A stretch of DNA of 26,119 nt from CAZWKQ01 sp964634005 (GCA_964634005.1 CAZWKQ010000023.1:1-26119); one strand, 5' to 3'. Counted from the stretch's first letter, positions 8,483 through 18,628 are shown. Numbers and translations are program-made. The notes: generated by a model not told the origin, from the letters alone.

Positions 8483-9544
8483 ATGAAGAAGGTTAGATTG
8501 GAAGATATAGCTAACAGGATAGGTGTATCAAAAACATTGGTATCAATGGTTTTGAATGGCTATGGTGATAAAAACGGGATTAAGAAAGAAACGCAGGAAA
8601 AAGTTCTCGCATTGACAAGAGAATTGGATTACAAGCCAAATCAAATGGCAAGAGGATTAAGGCTTGGTAAAACAAACACCATAGGATTAATAGTTGCAGA
8701 TATTGCAAATGCTTTTTATGCCAGAATGGCAAGGGTTATCGAGGATTATTGCAATAAATACGGCTATAATCTTATAATTTGCAGCTCCGATGAAAAAGAT
8801 ATCAAAGAAAATACTTTGATAAGGATGTTGAAAGAAAAACAGGTTGACGGATTTATAATATCGTCAACTTTGGTTGATAATTCCGAAATTGTAAGATTAA
8901 AAAACGAAAAATATCCATTTGTTCTTGTTGACAGATATTTTCCCGAAATACCCGACACTAATTATGTTGTAATAGATAATTACAAAGCAGCTTTTAAAGC
9001 AGTAAAATATCTTACCGAAATTGGTCATAAAAATATAGCAATGCTTTCGATATCTCCGCCGCATTTAACATCGGTAAAGGACAGAAACAGGGGTTATTTA
9101 GATGCATTAAGGAAAGCCGGAATTAACGATGACCATTATCTGCATTGCCAAATACCTTTCGAATCGATAGAACACGGAACTGAGTGGGCATTGCGTCAGC
9201 TTTTGAATTACGAAAAAAAGGTTACTGCCGTATTGACAGTCAATCACAATATTGCCGTTGCTGCCATGAAAGCCCTAAGAAAGTTCAATGTATCAATACC
9301 TGATGAAATATCATTAATAACTTTTGATGATTTATCATTCTTTGAGCTGACAGATCCTCCTATAACCTGCATATCACAACCTCTCGACCAGATTTGTAAA
9401 AATGCCGTAAAAATACTTATGAGCGAAATTAATCCCGAAAAAGTAGCCAAAGATAAAACTCAACTTGTATTTCCTTCTAATTTAATTATAAGAAATTCTT
9501 GCAAAGTATTATGTAATCCCGAGAAAGAAGTAATATTAGATTAA
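8483..9544 (+). CDS. LacI-family transcriptional regulator
   Basis: A 353-aa LacI/GalR-family regulator. Residues 2-25 form the N-terminal helix-turn-helix (LEDIANRIGVSKTLVSMVL); the hinge helix lies around 47-60 (YKPNQMARGLRLGKT). A periplasmic-binding-protein-like effector domain follows from TIGLIVADI, containing DGFIISST, FVLVDRYFP and the C-terminal DEISLITFDD. It would bind a sugar or sugar phosphate released by the downstream enzymes; the ligand cannot be read from sequence. It is the first gene of the operon, 20 bp or so before the GH92 gene, with a probable operator in its own promoter. Start is ATG. Confidence 0.95.
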   Translation: MKKVRLEDIANRIGVSKTLVSMVLNGYGDKNGIKKETQEKVLALTRELDYKPNQMARGLRLGKTNTIGLIVADIANAFYARMARVIEDYCNKYGYNLIICSSDEKDIKENTLIRMLKEKQVDGFIISSTLVDNSEIVRLKNEKYPFVLVDRYFPEIPDTNYVVIDNYKAAFKAVKYLTEIGHKNIAMLSISPPHLTSVKDRNRGYLDALRKAGINDDHYLHCQIPFESIEHGTEWALRQLLNYEKKVTAVLTVNHNIAVAAMKALRKFNVSIPDEISLITFDDLSFFELTDPPITCISQPLDQICKNAVKILMSEINPEKVAKDKTQLVFPSNLIIRNSCKVLCNPEKEVILD

Positions 9545-9565
9545 TTTCCTTTAAAAAATAACTTG

Positions 9566-12526
9566 ATGGTTAATATATTAAAAAAACTATTCACAAGCAG
9601 TAAAGTTATATCAATTGCTTGTGCATTAACTCTTTTTAATTCATGCGTTCAGCAATCGGAAAAGCGACCGGTTGATTACGTAGATCCATTTATAGGAACC
9701 GGCGGACATGGGCATACATATCCCGGAGTTTCTTTGCCTTTCGGAATGGTACAACTTAGTCCCGATACTCGTTTGGAGGGTTGGGATGGTTGCAGCGGCT
9801 ATCACTATTCCGACAGTATTATTTACGGATTTTCGCATACTCATTTAAGCGGAACAGGCTGCTCCGATTATGGCGATATTCTTGTTATGCCTACAACAGG
9901 CGATTATCAATGGAAAAATCAGGATTATGCTTCGGAATTCAGCCATAAAAATGAGGTTGCAAAAGCGGGATATTATAGTGTATTACTCGATAAATATCAA
10001 ATTAAAGCCGAGTTAACAGCTTCATTAAGAGCAGGGTTTCATAAATATATTTTTCATAAAAGTAAGCAATCGAACATACTTTTTGATTTGAAACATAGGG
10101 ACAAAGTGTTGGATTCTTATTTAAAAGTTGTTAATGATAACGAAATTGAAGGGTACAGACGCTCGGAGGCTTGGGCATCTGACCAATTGGTTTTTTTTGT
10201 GGCAAAATTTTCCAAAAATTTTTATAAACATGAGATAGCTGTTAATGACACTTTAGTTGGAAGCAAAAACGACATAAGGGCTGCAAATATCAAGGCTTAC
10301 TTTAGCTTTAAAACCGAAAATGAAGATACTATACTCGTAAAAGTTGGTATTTCATCTGTAAGTATCGAAAATGCAAGGAAAAATCTCGAAACTGAAATTC
10401 CTGATTGGAATTTTGAAGAAATTGTAAAAAAAGCCGATTCAACGTGGAATAGCGAATTAAGCAAAATAGAAACAGAAGGAGGTTCAGACAAACAAAAGAC
10501 TATATTTTATACTTCGCTTTATCATTCTTTTCTAAGTCCAAATCTTTACAGCGATTATAACGGAGATTACAGAGGCAGAGATTTTAAGACTTATAACGAT
10601 AAATCCGATTATTACACTGTATTTTCGTTATGGGATACCTACAGGGCAACTCATCCGTTGTTTACAATAACACAGCAAAAAAGAACCGTTGATTTTATTA
10701 ATACTTTTATAAAGCAGTACGAACACGGCGGTTATTTGCCTGTTTGGGAATTATCGTCAAATGAAACCGGTTGTATGATTGGATATCATGCCGTTCCTGT
10801 AATAGTTGATGCTTATATGAAAGGAATCAGGGGGTTTGATGTCGAAAAAGCTTATTCGGCAATGAAAGCAAGTGCCGAGCAAGAAAATTTAGGCTTAAAA
10901 TCGTATAAAAGCAGTGGTGTTATTTTTGCTAATGAAGAAGGGGAGTCGGTTTCAAAACTTCTTGAATATGCTTACGACGATTGGTGTATCGCAATGATGG
11001 CAGAAGAACTGGGCAAAAACGATGATTATAAATATTATATCGAAAGAGCACAATCTTACAAAAACTTGCTTGATCCTATTACAGGATTTATGCGTGCCAG
11101 AATGAATAATTTTTGGTTTACTCCATTTGACCCTGCAGAAGTAAACTTCAATTATACCGAAGCAAATGCTTGGCAATACAGCTTCTATGTCCCTCAGGAT
11201 ATTAATAATTTTATTAGATATTATGGCGGAAAAGAAAAATTTTCGGAAAAATTGGATGAGTTATTTACTGCAAGTTCTAAAACTACGGGAAGGATTCAGG
11301 CAGATATTACTGGATTAATCGGACAGTATGCACATGGCAACGAGCCAAGCCACCATATAGCTTATTTATACAATTTTGCCGGTAAACCATGGAAGACACA
11401 GCAGATTGTCAGCAAAATTCAAAAAGAGATGTACACCGATAAACACGATGGTTTATGCGGAAATGAGGATTGCGGGCAAATGTCGGCATGGCACGTTATG
11501 AGTGCATTGGGTTTTTATCCCGTTACTCCGGGTACAATTTTCTATGTTATTGGTACTCCATTGTTTAAAAAAGTTAAAATAAACCTTGAAAATGGTAAAA
11601 AATTCATAATCACTGCAAATAATATTTCCGAAAAGAATATTTACATCAAATCGGCAAAACTAAACGGACGCGACTATAATAAATCATATTTAAGCCATTT
11701 TGATATTATTAACGGAGGAGAACTAGTTTTCGAAATGTCTTCGGAACCATCGAAAAATTGGGGTGTGGGAGATGAAAACGAACCAAAAACATCTATAGAT
11801 GACCATTTAATAACTCCTATCCCTTTTATTTATGAAGGTAAACCTACATTTTTAAATGAACAAACCATAAAATTAGGTTGTCTTGAAAAAGATGCTGACA
11901 TTTATTACACAACTGACGGAACAATTCCAACAAAAAAATCAAAAAAATACATTGGACAGATTAAAATAACAGAAAATGTTACAATTAAAGCTATTGCAGT
12001 TCGCGATGGTTTTCCTGAAAGTAAAATAATGGTGGCTGAAATAAATAAAATACCCGAAGGCAGAAAAATAAGCATCAAATATCCTTATGCAAATCAATAC
12101 TCGGCGGGTGGCGATATGGCTCTCATAGATATGATTAAGGGAGGAGAGAACTTTAAAACCGGTACATGGCAAGGTTATGAGGGTGTTGATTTGTATGCAA
12201 CAGTCGAACTAAAAGAAAAGCAGAGTTTAAATGAAATAAGTGCGGGCTTTTTGCAAGATATGGCGGCATGGATATTTTTCCCTTCAAAAGTCGAATTTTG
12301 GATTTCGGAAGATGGTAAAAATTTCAGTTTGGCAGAAACTGTAGTAAATAATACCCCATTGAATGAGAAGGGGACAATTGTCAAAAAGTTTTTTACAAAG
12401 AAAGTAAAAGGGAAAAAGGCAAAATTTATAAGAGTGATAGCAACTAATATCAAAGTTTGTCCGCCATGGCATTTGGGAGCAGGTGGAAAGGCATGGATTT
12501 TTGCTGACGAAATTACAATAAAGTAA
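9566..12526 (+). CDS. GH92 alpha-mannosidase with C-terminal accessory domains
   Basis: A glycoside hydrolase family 92 enzyme, a calcium-dependent exo-alpha-mannosidase usually acting on alpha-1,2-linked or other mannose in N-glycans. It is 986 aa from the ATG at 9566; an in-frame TTG at 9563 is less likely. The N-terminal hydrophobic segment ends at FNSC (Cys27), so it may be a lipoprotein exported to the surface. Family motifs include GTGGHGHTYPGVSLPFGM at about 44-61, LSGTGCSDYGDILVMPT, LWDTYRATHPLFT, GGYLPVWELSSNET and NEDCGQMSAWHVMSALGFYP. After the catalytic part come a chitobiase/hexosaminidase C-terminal-like domain (about 770-840, with DADIYYTTDGTIPTKKS) and an F5/8 type C-like domain (about 845-986). 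The latter pair closely resembles the end of the GH20 protein three genes on. Linkage specificity is not predictable here. Confidence 0.95.
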   Translation: MVNILKKLFTSSKVISIACALTLFNSCVQQSEKRPVDYVDPFIGTGGHGHTYPGVSLPFGMVQLSPDTRLEGWDGCSGYHYSDSIIYGFSHTHLSGTGCSDYGDILVMPTTGDYQWKNQDYASEFSHKNEVAKAGYYSVLLDKYQIKAELTASLRAGFHKYIFHKSKQSNILFDLKHRDKVLDSYLKVVNDNEIEGYRRSEAWASDQLVFFVAKFSKNFYKHEIAVNDTLVGSKNDIRAANIKAYFSFKTENEDTILVKVGISSVSIENARKNLETEIPDWNFEEIVKKADSTWNSELSKIETEGGSDKQKTIFYTSLYHSFLSPNLYSDYNGDYRGRDFKTYNDKSDYYTVFSLWDTYRATHPLFTITQQKRTVDFINTFIKQYEHGGYLPVWELSSNETGCMIGYHAVPVIVDAYMKGIRGFDVEKAYSAMKASAEQENLGLKSYKSSGVIFANEEGESVSKLLEYAYDDWCIAMMAEELGKNDDYKYYIERAQSYKNLLDPITGFMRARMNNFWFTPFDPAEVNFNYTEANAWQYSFYVPQDINNFIRYYGGKEKFSEKLDELFTASSKTTGRIQADITGLIGQYAHGNEPSHHIAYLYNFAGKPWKTQQIVSKIQKEMYTDKHDGLCGNEDCGQMSAWHVMSALGFYPVTPGTIFYVIGTPLFKKVKINLENGKKFIITANNISEKNIYIKSAKLNGRDYNKSYLSHFDIINGGELVFEMSSEPSKNWGVGDENEPKTSIDDHLITPIPFIYEGKPTFLNEQTIKLGCLEKDADIYYTTDGTIPTKKSKKYIGQIKITENVTIKAIAVRDGFPESKIMVAEINKIPEGRKISIKYPYANQYSAGGDMALIDMIKGGENFKTGTWQGYEGVDLYATVELKEKQSLNEISAGFLQDMAAWIFFPSKVEFWISEDGKNFSLAETVVNNTPLNEKGTIVKKFFTKKVKGKKAKFIRVIATNIKVCPPWHLGAGGKAWIFADEITIK

Positions 12527-12530
12527 TTTT

Positions 12531-13412
12531 ATGCGTGAAAAATTAAAAACAAGTTACGATTTATTGCTTTTATTGGCAGCTGTTATTTGGGGACTTGCTT
12601 TTGTCGCTCAGCGTGCGAGTATGGAACATATAGGACCTTTTTTATTTAATGCTTTCAGGTTTATTATAGGCGGAAGCGTTTTATTGCCATTGGTTTTTTT
12701 ACGAAAAAAAAAAGAATACTCTCAATTAGATTTTAAAGCAAATTTAAAAGGGGGACTTATAGCCGGATTGCTATTATTCGGCGGCGCATCGATGCAACAA
12801 ATAGGCATTGTATATACTACCGCAGGAAAAGCAGGTTTTATCACAGGCTTGTATATTGTTTTTGTTCCTGTTTTCGGATTGGCTTTCAAACGAAGTACTC
12901 CTTTTAATGTTTGGTTGGGAGCTTTAATCGCTCTTACAGGGCTTTATTTTCTCAGCTTTACCGAAGGATTAAATGTTTCTAAAGGTGATTTTTATGTTTT
13001 AATCAGTGCCTTTATATGGGCTTTTCATGTTTTGATTATCGGAAAATTTGCCCCTAATGGCGATGCTTTGATATTATCTATTGTACAATTTCTGCTTTGC
13101 GGTTTTTTAAGTCTTATATTTGCCATACTAAGCGAAGAAATAATTTTAACAAATATTTTAAGTGCCTCCATACCTATACTTTATGGCGGATTGCTTTCGG
13201 TTGCAGTTGCATTTACATTGCAGGTAATTGCTCAAAAAAAAGCTCATCCTTCGGTAGCAGCTGTTATTCTTAGCTTAGAATCGGTATTTGCTGTTTTGGG
13301 CGGATGGTTGATTTTAAACGAGATTATGACTTTAAGAAGTATATCGGGATGTATATTAATGTTTGCAGGTATGATTATTGCCCAATTAAAATTCAATTTC
13401 AATGAAAATTAA
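12531..13412 (+). CDS. EamA/DMT superfamily transporter
   Basis: A 293-aa inner-membrane protein of the drug/metabolite transporter superfamily with two EamA repeats, roughly ten membrane helices. The first repeat begins LLLLAAVIWGLAFVAQRAS and the second near residue 150 with a matching SAFIWAFHVLIIGKF. The C terminus has the usual SVFAVLGGWLILNE motif followed by a last hydrophobic helix. Substrate is unknown; family members export or import amino acids, nucleotides, sugars or sugar derivatives. It starts 4 bp after the GH92 stop and overlaps the GH29 gene by 11 bp, so it is translationally embedded in the glycosidase operon. Confidence 0.92.
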   Translation: MREKLKTSYDLLLLLAAVIWGLAFVAQRASMEHIGPFLFNAFRFIIGGSVLLPLVFLRKKKEYSQLDFKANLKGGLIAGLLLFGGASMQQIGIVYTTAGKAGFITGLYIVFVPVFGLAFKRSTPFNVWLGALIALTGLYFLSFTEGLNVSKGDFYVLISAFIWAFHVLIIGKFAPNGDALILSIVQFLLCGFLSLIFAILSEEIILTNILSASIPILYGGLLSVAVAFTLQVIAQKKAHPSVAAVILSLESVFAVLGGWLILNEIMTLRSISGCILMFAGMIIAQLKFNFNEN

Positions 13413-15129
13413 TAAAATCTTTTTGTTTGCAGTCTTTATTTTTGTTTTACCTCAATTATACGCACAATCAGATAAAAATGAGGCTTTAAAACGATTTAAA
13501 GATGCCAAATTAGGGATTTTTATTCATTGGGGATTATATTCGCAAATAGGATATACCGAATGGTGTCAGAATAACTTTGAAATACAAGCAGAAAACTATA
13601 AGCAGTTGGCCGAAACATTTAATCCCAAAAATTTTAATTCTGATGAATGGGCAAAGCTTATAAAATCTTCAGGTGCTAAGTATTGTGTGTTTACTGCCAA
13701 ACACCACGAGGGTTTTTCGATGTACAACACTTCCTTTTCCGATTATTCGATTAATAATACTCCTTATAAAAAAGATATTTTGGGGATGCTTGCCAAATCA
13801 TTGAAAAACAATAATATCGAATTGGGAATATATTATTCGGTAATGGATTGGTATCATCCCGATTATTTACCCCGAAGATATTTCGATAAAAGAGATATTA
13901 CAAATGCAAATACCGGTCGCTATAAGTTATTTTTCCGAAATCAGGTTATGGAATTAATTGAAAAATACAATCCTTCGATATTGTGGTTCGACGGAGAATG
14001 GGAGAATACTCACGATAGTGTGGAAACTGTTGATATATTAAATTCTATTAATTCTAAGAAAAGCAACATTTTAATAAACAATCGCCTCAGTCGTTACTAC
14101 AAGGGTGATTTTCAGACTCCCGAAAATGTTATTCCCGCTACCGGCATAAAAGATGATAGAGGAGAGCCTTTGATATGGGAAGTATGTCATACCATTAACG
14201 ATAGTTGGGGTTATAATCCTTACAGCAAAGAATTTTTGAGCGAGAGAGATATTATAAGAACCCTTATTGATGTCGTTTCCAAGGGTGGAAATTTATTGCT
14301 TAACATAGGACCTGCACCCGACGGAAAAATACAGACTGAATTTGTTGAAAGATTGAATGCTTTAGGCAAATGGCTGTCGGTAAACGGTGAATCAATCTAT
14401 GAAACAGATGCTTCTGTTTTCCCTTTTCTGCCCTTTTACGGGCGTTCTACTACCAAAGGCGATAAAATATACATTCATGTTTTTATGAAGCCTAAAAGCG
14501 GAAAATTAAATATTCCGCTTCTTAATAATAAAATACTGGAAGTTTACACTTTGAATGATAAAAGAAAACTAAATTATAAAATTGCTAATCAGCAAATTGA
14601 AATAGAACTGCCCGAAAAATTATACGATAATAATGCAAGTGTTATAGTTGTAAAATTGGATTCAAAACCGCAACCGGCTGATGTTTTACCTGTTTTTGAA
14701 GTTGATAATAATATTGAGTTAAGTCCCGAAAATGGTTTAATGCCCCTTGATACCAAGGGTTTGAAAGCTGAGCAATATTACGATAAACTGCGTATAAGAA
14801 AATGGACGGCTAAGCAAAACGATATTACGATTGAGTGGAATTTTGAGACCAAGACCGAAAAATTTTTCAATATGAAATTATTTGCAGCAAATGCTTTTGA
14901 AAAAGGCGGTGATTGCAAAATTCAAATAGCTATTGATAATCAGAATTATACAAATGTATTACCACAAAGAGAGCCTTGGTCTTATGCCAATAAATATATT
15001 TACGACGGTGTGGATTTTGGAAAAATTTTATTGAAAGAAGGCAAACATAAAATTATTTTCAAAACCTCACTTATAGAAGATCAACAAATTATTTTTGAGA
15101 AAATTTTATTAACGCCTGAAATTAAATAA
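13402..15129 (+). CDS. GH29 alpha-L-fucosidase
   Basis: An exported glycoside hydrolase family 29 alpha-L-fucosidase of 575 aa, retaining mechanism. A signal peptide covers residues 1-21 (cleavage after LYA). The TIM-barrel core shows FKDAKLGIFIHWGLYS at 32-47, KYCVFTAKHHEGFSMYNT at 93-110, YYSVMDWYHPDY and the nucleophile Asp197 in ILWFDGEWE. DVVSKGGNLLLNIGPAPDG near 290-310 is also a family hallmark. The C-terminal third is a beta-rich accessory region, not of the type shared by GH92 and GH20. Its start lies inside the EamA gene (11-bp overlap) and it is 3 bp before the GH20 gene. It would remove fucose from N-glycan or mucin-type chains; linkage preference is not evident. Confidence 0.96.
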   Translation: MKINKIFLFAVFIFVLPQLYAQSDKNEALKRFKDAKLGIFIHWGLYSQIGYTEWCQNNFEIQAENYKQLAETFNPKNFNSDEWAKLIKSSGAKYCVFTAKHHEGFSMYNTSFSDYSINNTPYKKDILGMLAKSLKNNNIELGIYYSVMDWYHPDYLPRRYFDKRDITNANTGRYKLFFRNQVMELIEKYNPSILWFDGEWENTHDSVETVDILNSINSKKSNILINNRLSRYYKGDFQTPENVIPATGIKDDRGEPLIWEVCHTINDSWGYNPYSKEFLSERDIIRTLIDVVSKGGNLLLNIGPAPDGKIQTEFVERLNALGKWLSVNGESIYETDASVFPFLPFYGRSTTKGDKIYIHVFMKPKSGKLNIPLLNNKILEVYTLNDKRKLNYKIANQQIEIELPEKLYDNNASVIVVKLDSKPQPADVLPVFEVDNNIELSPENGLMPLDTKGLKAEQYYDKLRIRKWTAKQNDITIEWNFETKTEKFFNMKLFAANAFEKGGDCKIQIAIDNQNYTNVLPQREPWSYANKYIYDGVDFGKILLKEGKHKIIFKTSLIEDQQIIFEKILLTPEIK

Positions 15130-15132
15130 GTT

Positions 15133-17394
15133 ATGAAAAAATCAATTTTATCGGTTTTATTTGCCATTGTGATTTGTTTTAATGGCTATTCGCAAGTAAG
15201 AATTATTCCTAAGCCTACAAAAATAGTCGAAAATAAAGGTTACTATTCTTTTAGCAACACATTAAGGATTTATACCGACTATAACGGAGAAACCCCTAAT
15301 TTTAATTTGTCGGAAATTATTCACAGAAATATTGTCAATAAACATCGGAATTTTTATCTGTATATCGAAAATAAGGTACCGCAGAACAAAAACGGTATTT
15401 TTTTAAGAATTAGTAAGAATTTAAAAGAGCTTGGCGATGAGGGATATAAGCTGAGTGTTACTACCAAAAAAATTGAAATTACCGCTTACACTGCCAAAGG
15501 TATTTTTTACGGCATTCAATCTTTTTTACAACTGTTGCCCGGAGATTATGTAATAAGCAGCGAATGGAGTAAAGGAGCTGTTAATATTCCTTGTGTTGAA
15601 ATAACCGATATACCCCATTTTAAATGGAGAGGAATGTTGCTCGATTGTTGCAGACACTTTATGGATAAAGATTTTGTAAAGCGGTATATCGATTTATTGT
15701 CGTATTACAAAATGAATACTTTTCATTGGCACCTTACAGAAGACCAGGGATGGAGAATTGAAATAAAGAAGTACCCCAAACTTACTGAAACAGGGGCATG
15801 GAGAATACAACCCGATGGAAGTCGCTATGGAGGCTATTATACGCAGAATGACATTAAAGAAATAGTTGCTTATGCTGCCGCGCGTTATGTAAATATTGTT
15901 CCGGAAATAGAAATGCCGGGACATTCTGTTGCCGCTATTGCCTCTTATCCTTATTTATCGTGTACCGGAAATCAAATTCCTGTCGAAACTCAATGGGGAG
16001 TTTTTAAAGATATTTATTGTACCGGAAATGACAGTACATTCATTTTTCTGAAAGATGTACTCTCGGAGGTAATTAATCTGTTTCCTTATGAATATATTCA
16101 TATCGGCGGCGACGAAGCTCCAAAATACAGATGGGAAAGATGCGATAAATGCAGAAAACGAAAAATTGAAAAAAAATTAAAGGACGAACACGAATTACAA
16201 AGCTGGTTTATCGGTCAAATTAATCAATTCTTAAAAGAAAAAGGCAGAAAACTGGTTGGATGGGATGAAATACTTGAAGGAGGACTGTCAAAAGGTGCTA
16301 CAGTGCAGTCGTGGAGAGGAACCGAGGGGGCTATAGAAGCTGCCCGCAAAGGAAACTACGCTATTGTTTCTCCTACAAGCCATGCTTATTTCGATTACGA
16401 TATTTCGGTAATTAATCTCGAAAAAGTTTATTCTTTTGACCCTATTCCTTCGGAATTGAATGAGAAGGAAAGAATGTTTATTTTAGGTGGAGAATGTAAT
16501 ATGTGGACAGAGTATGCACCGCAGGACAAAGTCGATTCTAAGGTCTTCCCTCGCTTATTAGCTATGAGTGAAGTATTATGGACATATAATGATAAATCGG
16601 ATTTTGATGAATTTAGAAATAGGGTTCAGCTTCAGTATCCTGTTCTCAATTCAAAAGGAGTAAAATATGGTTTTGAAAAAGAGCCTCTAACGGTAAAATC
16701 CACGGTTAATAAAGATAACGGAGAAATTAAATTAGAATTGGAAAAAGGGCAGGAGGGGACCGAAATTTATTATGAATTGAATTCTAAAAAACCAAGTAAA
16801 AAATCTGCAAAATATACTAATCCGATAATAAAAAAAGACAGTTTAAACATAAACATAGCTGTATTGCCAAAACACAGTGACGAAGGGTACTATTATGAAA
16901 GGAGCTTTAAAATAAGCAAATCGACGGGAGTAAAGCCTAAGTTTACTTTTAATTACAGTAAAAGTTATCCTGCACAGGGAGATAATTCGCTTACTGACGG
17001 TATTTTAGGAACATTAAATTTCAGAGACGGCAACTGGCAGGGATTTGAAGGTAATGATATGGAAGTTGTTTTAGATTTGGAAAAACCTCAGAAAATAAAT
17101 TACATAAGTGTCGGGTTTTTACAAAGTACTCCTTCGTGGATATTTTTTCCGCCAAAGGTTGACTTTTTTGTATCAAAAAACGGAGTCGATTATGTTAATA
17201 TTGGCAGTGTTGACTCTCCCGAATCTCCTAAAAACACTGATTTATCAGTCAAAAGGTATAAGATAAATATTAAAAATATCGAAGAATACAGATTTTTAAA
17301 AATTTTGGCGAAAAATATGGGAGTTTGCCCCGATTGGCATCCCGGAGCAGGTGGAAAAACCTGGATTTTTGCAGATGAAATCATTGTAGAATAA
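15133..17394 (+). CDS. GH20 beta-N-acetylhexosaminidase
   Basis: An exported family 20 beta-N-acetylhexosaminidase of 753 aa that removes terminal GlcNAc or GalNAc by substrate-assisted catalysis. Order of parts: signal peptide 1-20 (ending NGYSQ), a GH20b N-terminal domain to about 155, the TIM barrel about 160-495 with the catalytic pair Asp327-Glu328 in HIGGDEAP, MNTFHWHLTEDQGWRIEIK at 194-212, and WRGTEGAIEAAR. Next comes a chitobiase C-terminal-like domain (about 530-605, TEIYYELNSKKPSKKSAKY) and an F5/8 type C-like domain to the end, closing with the WH-x-GAGGK-x-WIFADEI block also found in the GH92 protein. It is 3 bp after GH29 and about 18 bp before the MFS permease. Confidence 0.97.
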   Translation: MKKSILSVLFAIVICFNGYSQVRIIPKPTKIVENKGYYSFSNTLRIYTDYNGETPNFNLSEIIHRNIVNKHRNFYLYIENKVPQNKNGIFLRISKNLKELGDEGYKLSVTTKKIEITAYTAKGIFYGIQSFLQLLPGDYVISSEWSKGAVNIPCVEITDIPHFKWRGMLLDCCRHFMDKDFVKRYIDLLSYYKMNTFHWHLTEDQGWRIEIKKYPKLTETGAWRIQPDGSRYGGYYTQNDIKEIVAYAAARYVNIVPEIEMPGHSVAAIASYPYLSCTGNQIPVETQWGVFKDIYCTGNDSTFIFLKDVLSEVINLFPYEYIHIGGDEAPKYRWERCDKCRKRKIEKKLKDEHELQSWFIGQINQFLKEKGRKLVGWDEILEGGLSKGATVQSWRGTEGAIEAARKGNYAIVSPTSHAYFDYDISVINLEKVYSFDPIPSELNEKERMFILGGECNMWTEYAPQDKVDSKVFPRLLAMSEVLWTYNDKSDFDEFRNRVQLQYPVLNSKGVKYGFEKEPLTVKSTVNKDNGEIKLELEKGQEGTEIYYELNSKKPSKKSAKYTNPIIKKDSLNINIAVLPKHSDEGYYYERSFKISKSTGVKPKFTFNYSKSYPAQGDNSLTDGILGTLNFRDGNWQGFEGNDMEVVLDLEKPQKINYISVGFLQSTPSWIFFPPKVDFFVSKNGVDYVNIGSVDSPESPKNTDLSVKRYKINIKNIEEYRFLKILAKNMGVCPDWHPGAGGKTWIFADEIIVE

Positions 17395-17412
17395 TCAAAA
17401 AAATAAAAAGTT

Positions 17413-18624
17413 ATGAATAATACTTCAAAAAACACATTTAGTTCCATACCGGTATTTTTAGCTTTCTTGTGTATGGGTTTTGGTGATGTAGTTGGTCCTA
17501 TGGTTAGTTTGGCAAAGGAAACATTCCGGCTATCGACTTTTGTCGCACAATTATTACCATTAACCGGTTTTATTATGTTTGGATTATTGTCGGTTCCTAT
17601 GGGTGTTTTTCAGGATAGGAGAGGGAAAAAATACGTATTGTCAATAGGTTTGTTTATCGCTTTTATAGGACTTATAATTCCGGTCATTAATGGAATGTAC
17701 GGTATTGATATTAAAATTGATTCTTCATCTGGTTCAAAATTTTTAATATTACTGTTATCAATTTTATTGTTGGGTGCCGGAGCAACATTGCTGCAGGTTT
17801 CGGGAAATCCTATTATGCGTGATGTTTCGCCTGAAGGAAAATATTCGAGCAACTTATCATTTGGTCAAACGATTAAGGCAATAGGCTCATCTTTGGGATT
17901 TTTAATTCCTGCTTTCGTTGCAAAACCGTTGGGTTTAAACTGGACTGTTTTATTCCCGATTTACGCACTTTTGGTTTTTGCCACTTTTATCTGGTTGAGG
18001 GCAACAAAAATTTCTGAAAAAAAGGATAATGATTCTAAACCGGCAACATTTTCTTCTTGCTTTTCGCTTTTATCAAACCCATATATTTTATTTATGGTTG
18101 TTGCTATTTTCCTTTATGTGGGAGCCGAAGTATCTATGAGTTCGGGAGTTCCTTTACTTATGAGCGAAAGCTACGGTCTTAACCTTCAGGAACTGGGTTT
18201 GGTAATTTCGTGGGGTTTGTTCTTTTTCCCTATATTTATCGGGCGATTAGTAGGCGGTGTTATCCTAAGATTTTTAGAACCCAAGAAGTTTTTGCTTTTT
18301 ACTGTTATTCTTTCAATAGCCGGAATAATTATGATGTATTTCGGTTCGAGGTTTTTTGCATTTTCGGGAATAATATTAGTGGGTTTGGGGTTTGCCAATA
18401 TTTTCCCTCTAATTTTTTCAATAACTGTTGATAAATTACCATCAAGAACCAATGAAATATCGGGGCTTATGATTACTGCAATAGTCGGCGGGGCAATTAT
18501 TCCGCCTGTTTTCGGCTATGTTGCCGATAATTCCGACATTCTTACTGCCTTTGTTGTACCACTGGTTTGTTTGGCTTACATATTTTTTGTAACTATATTT
18601 AACTTCAAAACTGTAAAAAATTAA
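17413..18624 (+). CDS. Sugar MFS permease (FHS/FucP-GluP-NagP type)
   Basis: A 403-aa major facilitator superfamily protein with about twelve predicted membrane helices. It resembles the fucose/glucose/galactose:H+ symporter group: FLAFLCMGFGDVVGPMVSL at the N terminus, PLTGFIMFGLLSVPMGVFQDRRGKK in the first loop (DRRGKK), and GAGATLLQVSGNPIMRDVSPEGKYSSNL, whose QVSGNP is a hallmark. The C-terminal half has GLGFANIFPLIFSITVDKLP and SGLMITAIVGGAIIPPVFGYVAD. Likely substrate is a monosaccharide released by the upstream glycosidases (fucose, GlcNAc or mannose); I cannot choose between them. The ROK gene starts 4 bp after its stop. The coupling permease-kinase suggests import followed by phosphorylation. 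Confidence 0.92.
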   Translation: MNNTSKNTFSSIPVFLAFLCMGFGDVVGPMVSLAKETFRLSTFVAQLLPLTGFIMFGLLSVPMGVFQDRRGKKYVLSIGLFIAFIGLIIPVINGMYGIDIKIDSSSGSKFLILLLSILLLGAGATLLQVSGNPIMRDVSPEGKYSSNLSFGQTIKAIGSSLGFLIPAFVAKPLGLNWTVLFPIYALLVFATFIWLRATKISEKKDNDSKPATFSSCFSLLSNPYILFMVVAIFLYVGAEVSMSSGVPLLMSESYGLNLQELGLVISWGLFFFPIFIGRLVGGVILRFLEPKKFLLFTVILSIAGIIMMYFGSRFFAFSGIILVGLGFANIFPLIFSITVDKLPSRTNEISGLMITAIVGGAIIPPVFGYVADNSDILTAFVVPLVCLAYIFFVTIFNFKTVKN

Positions 18625-18628
18625 AATT

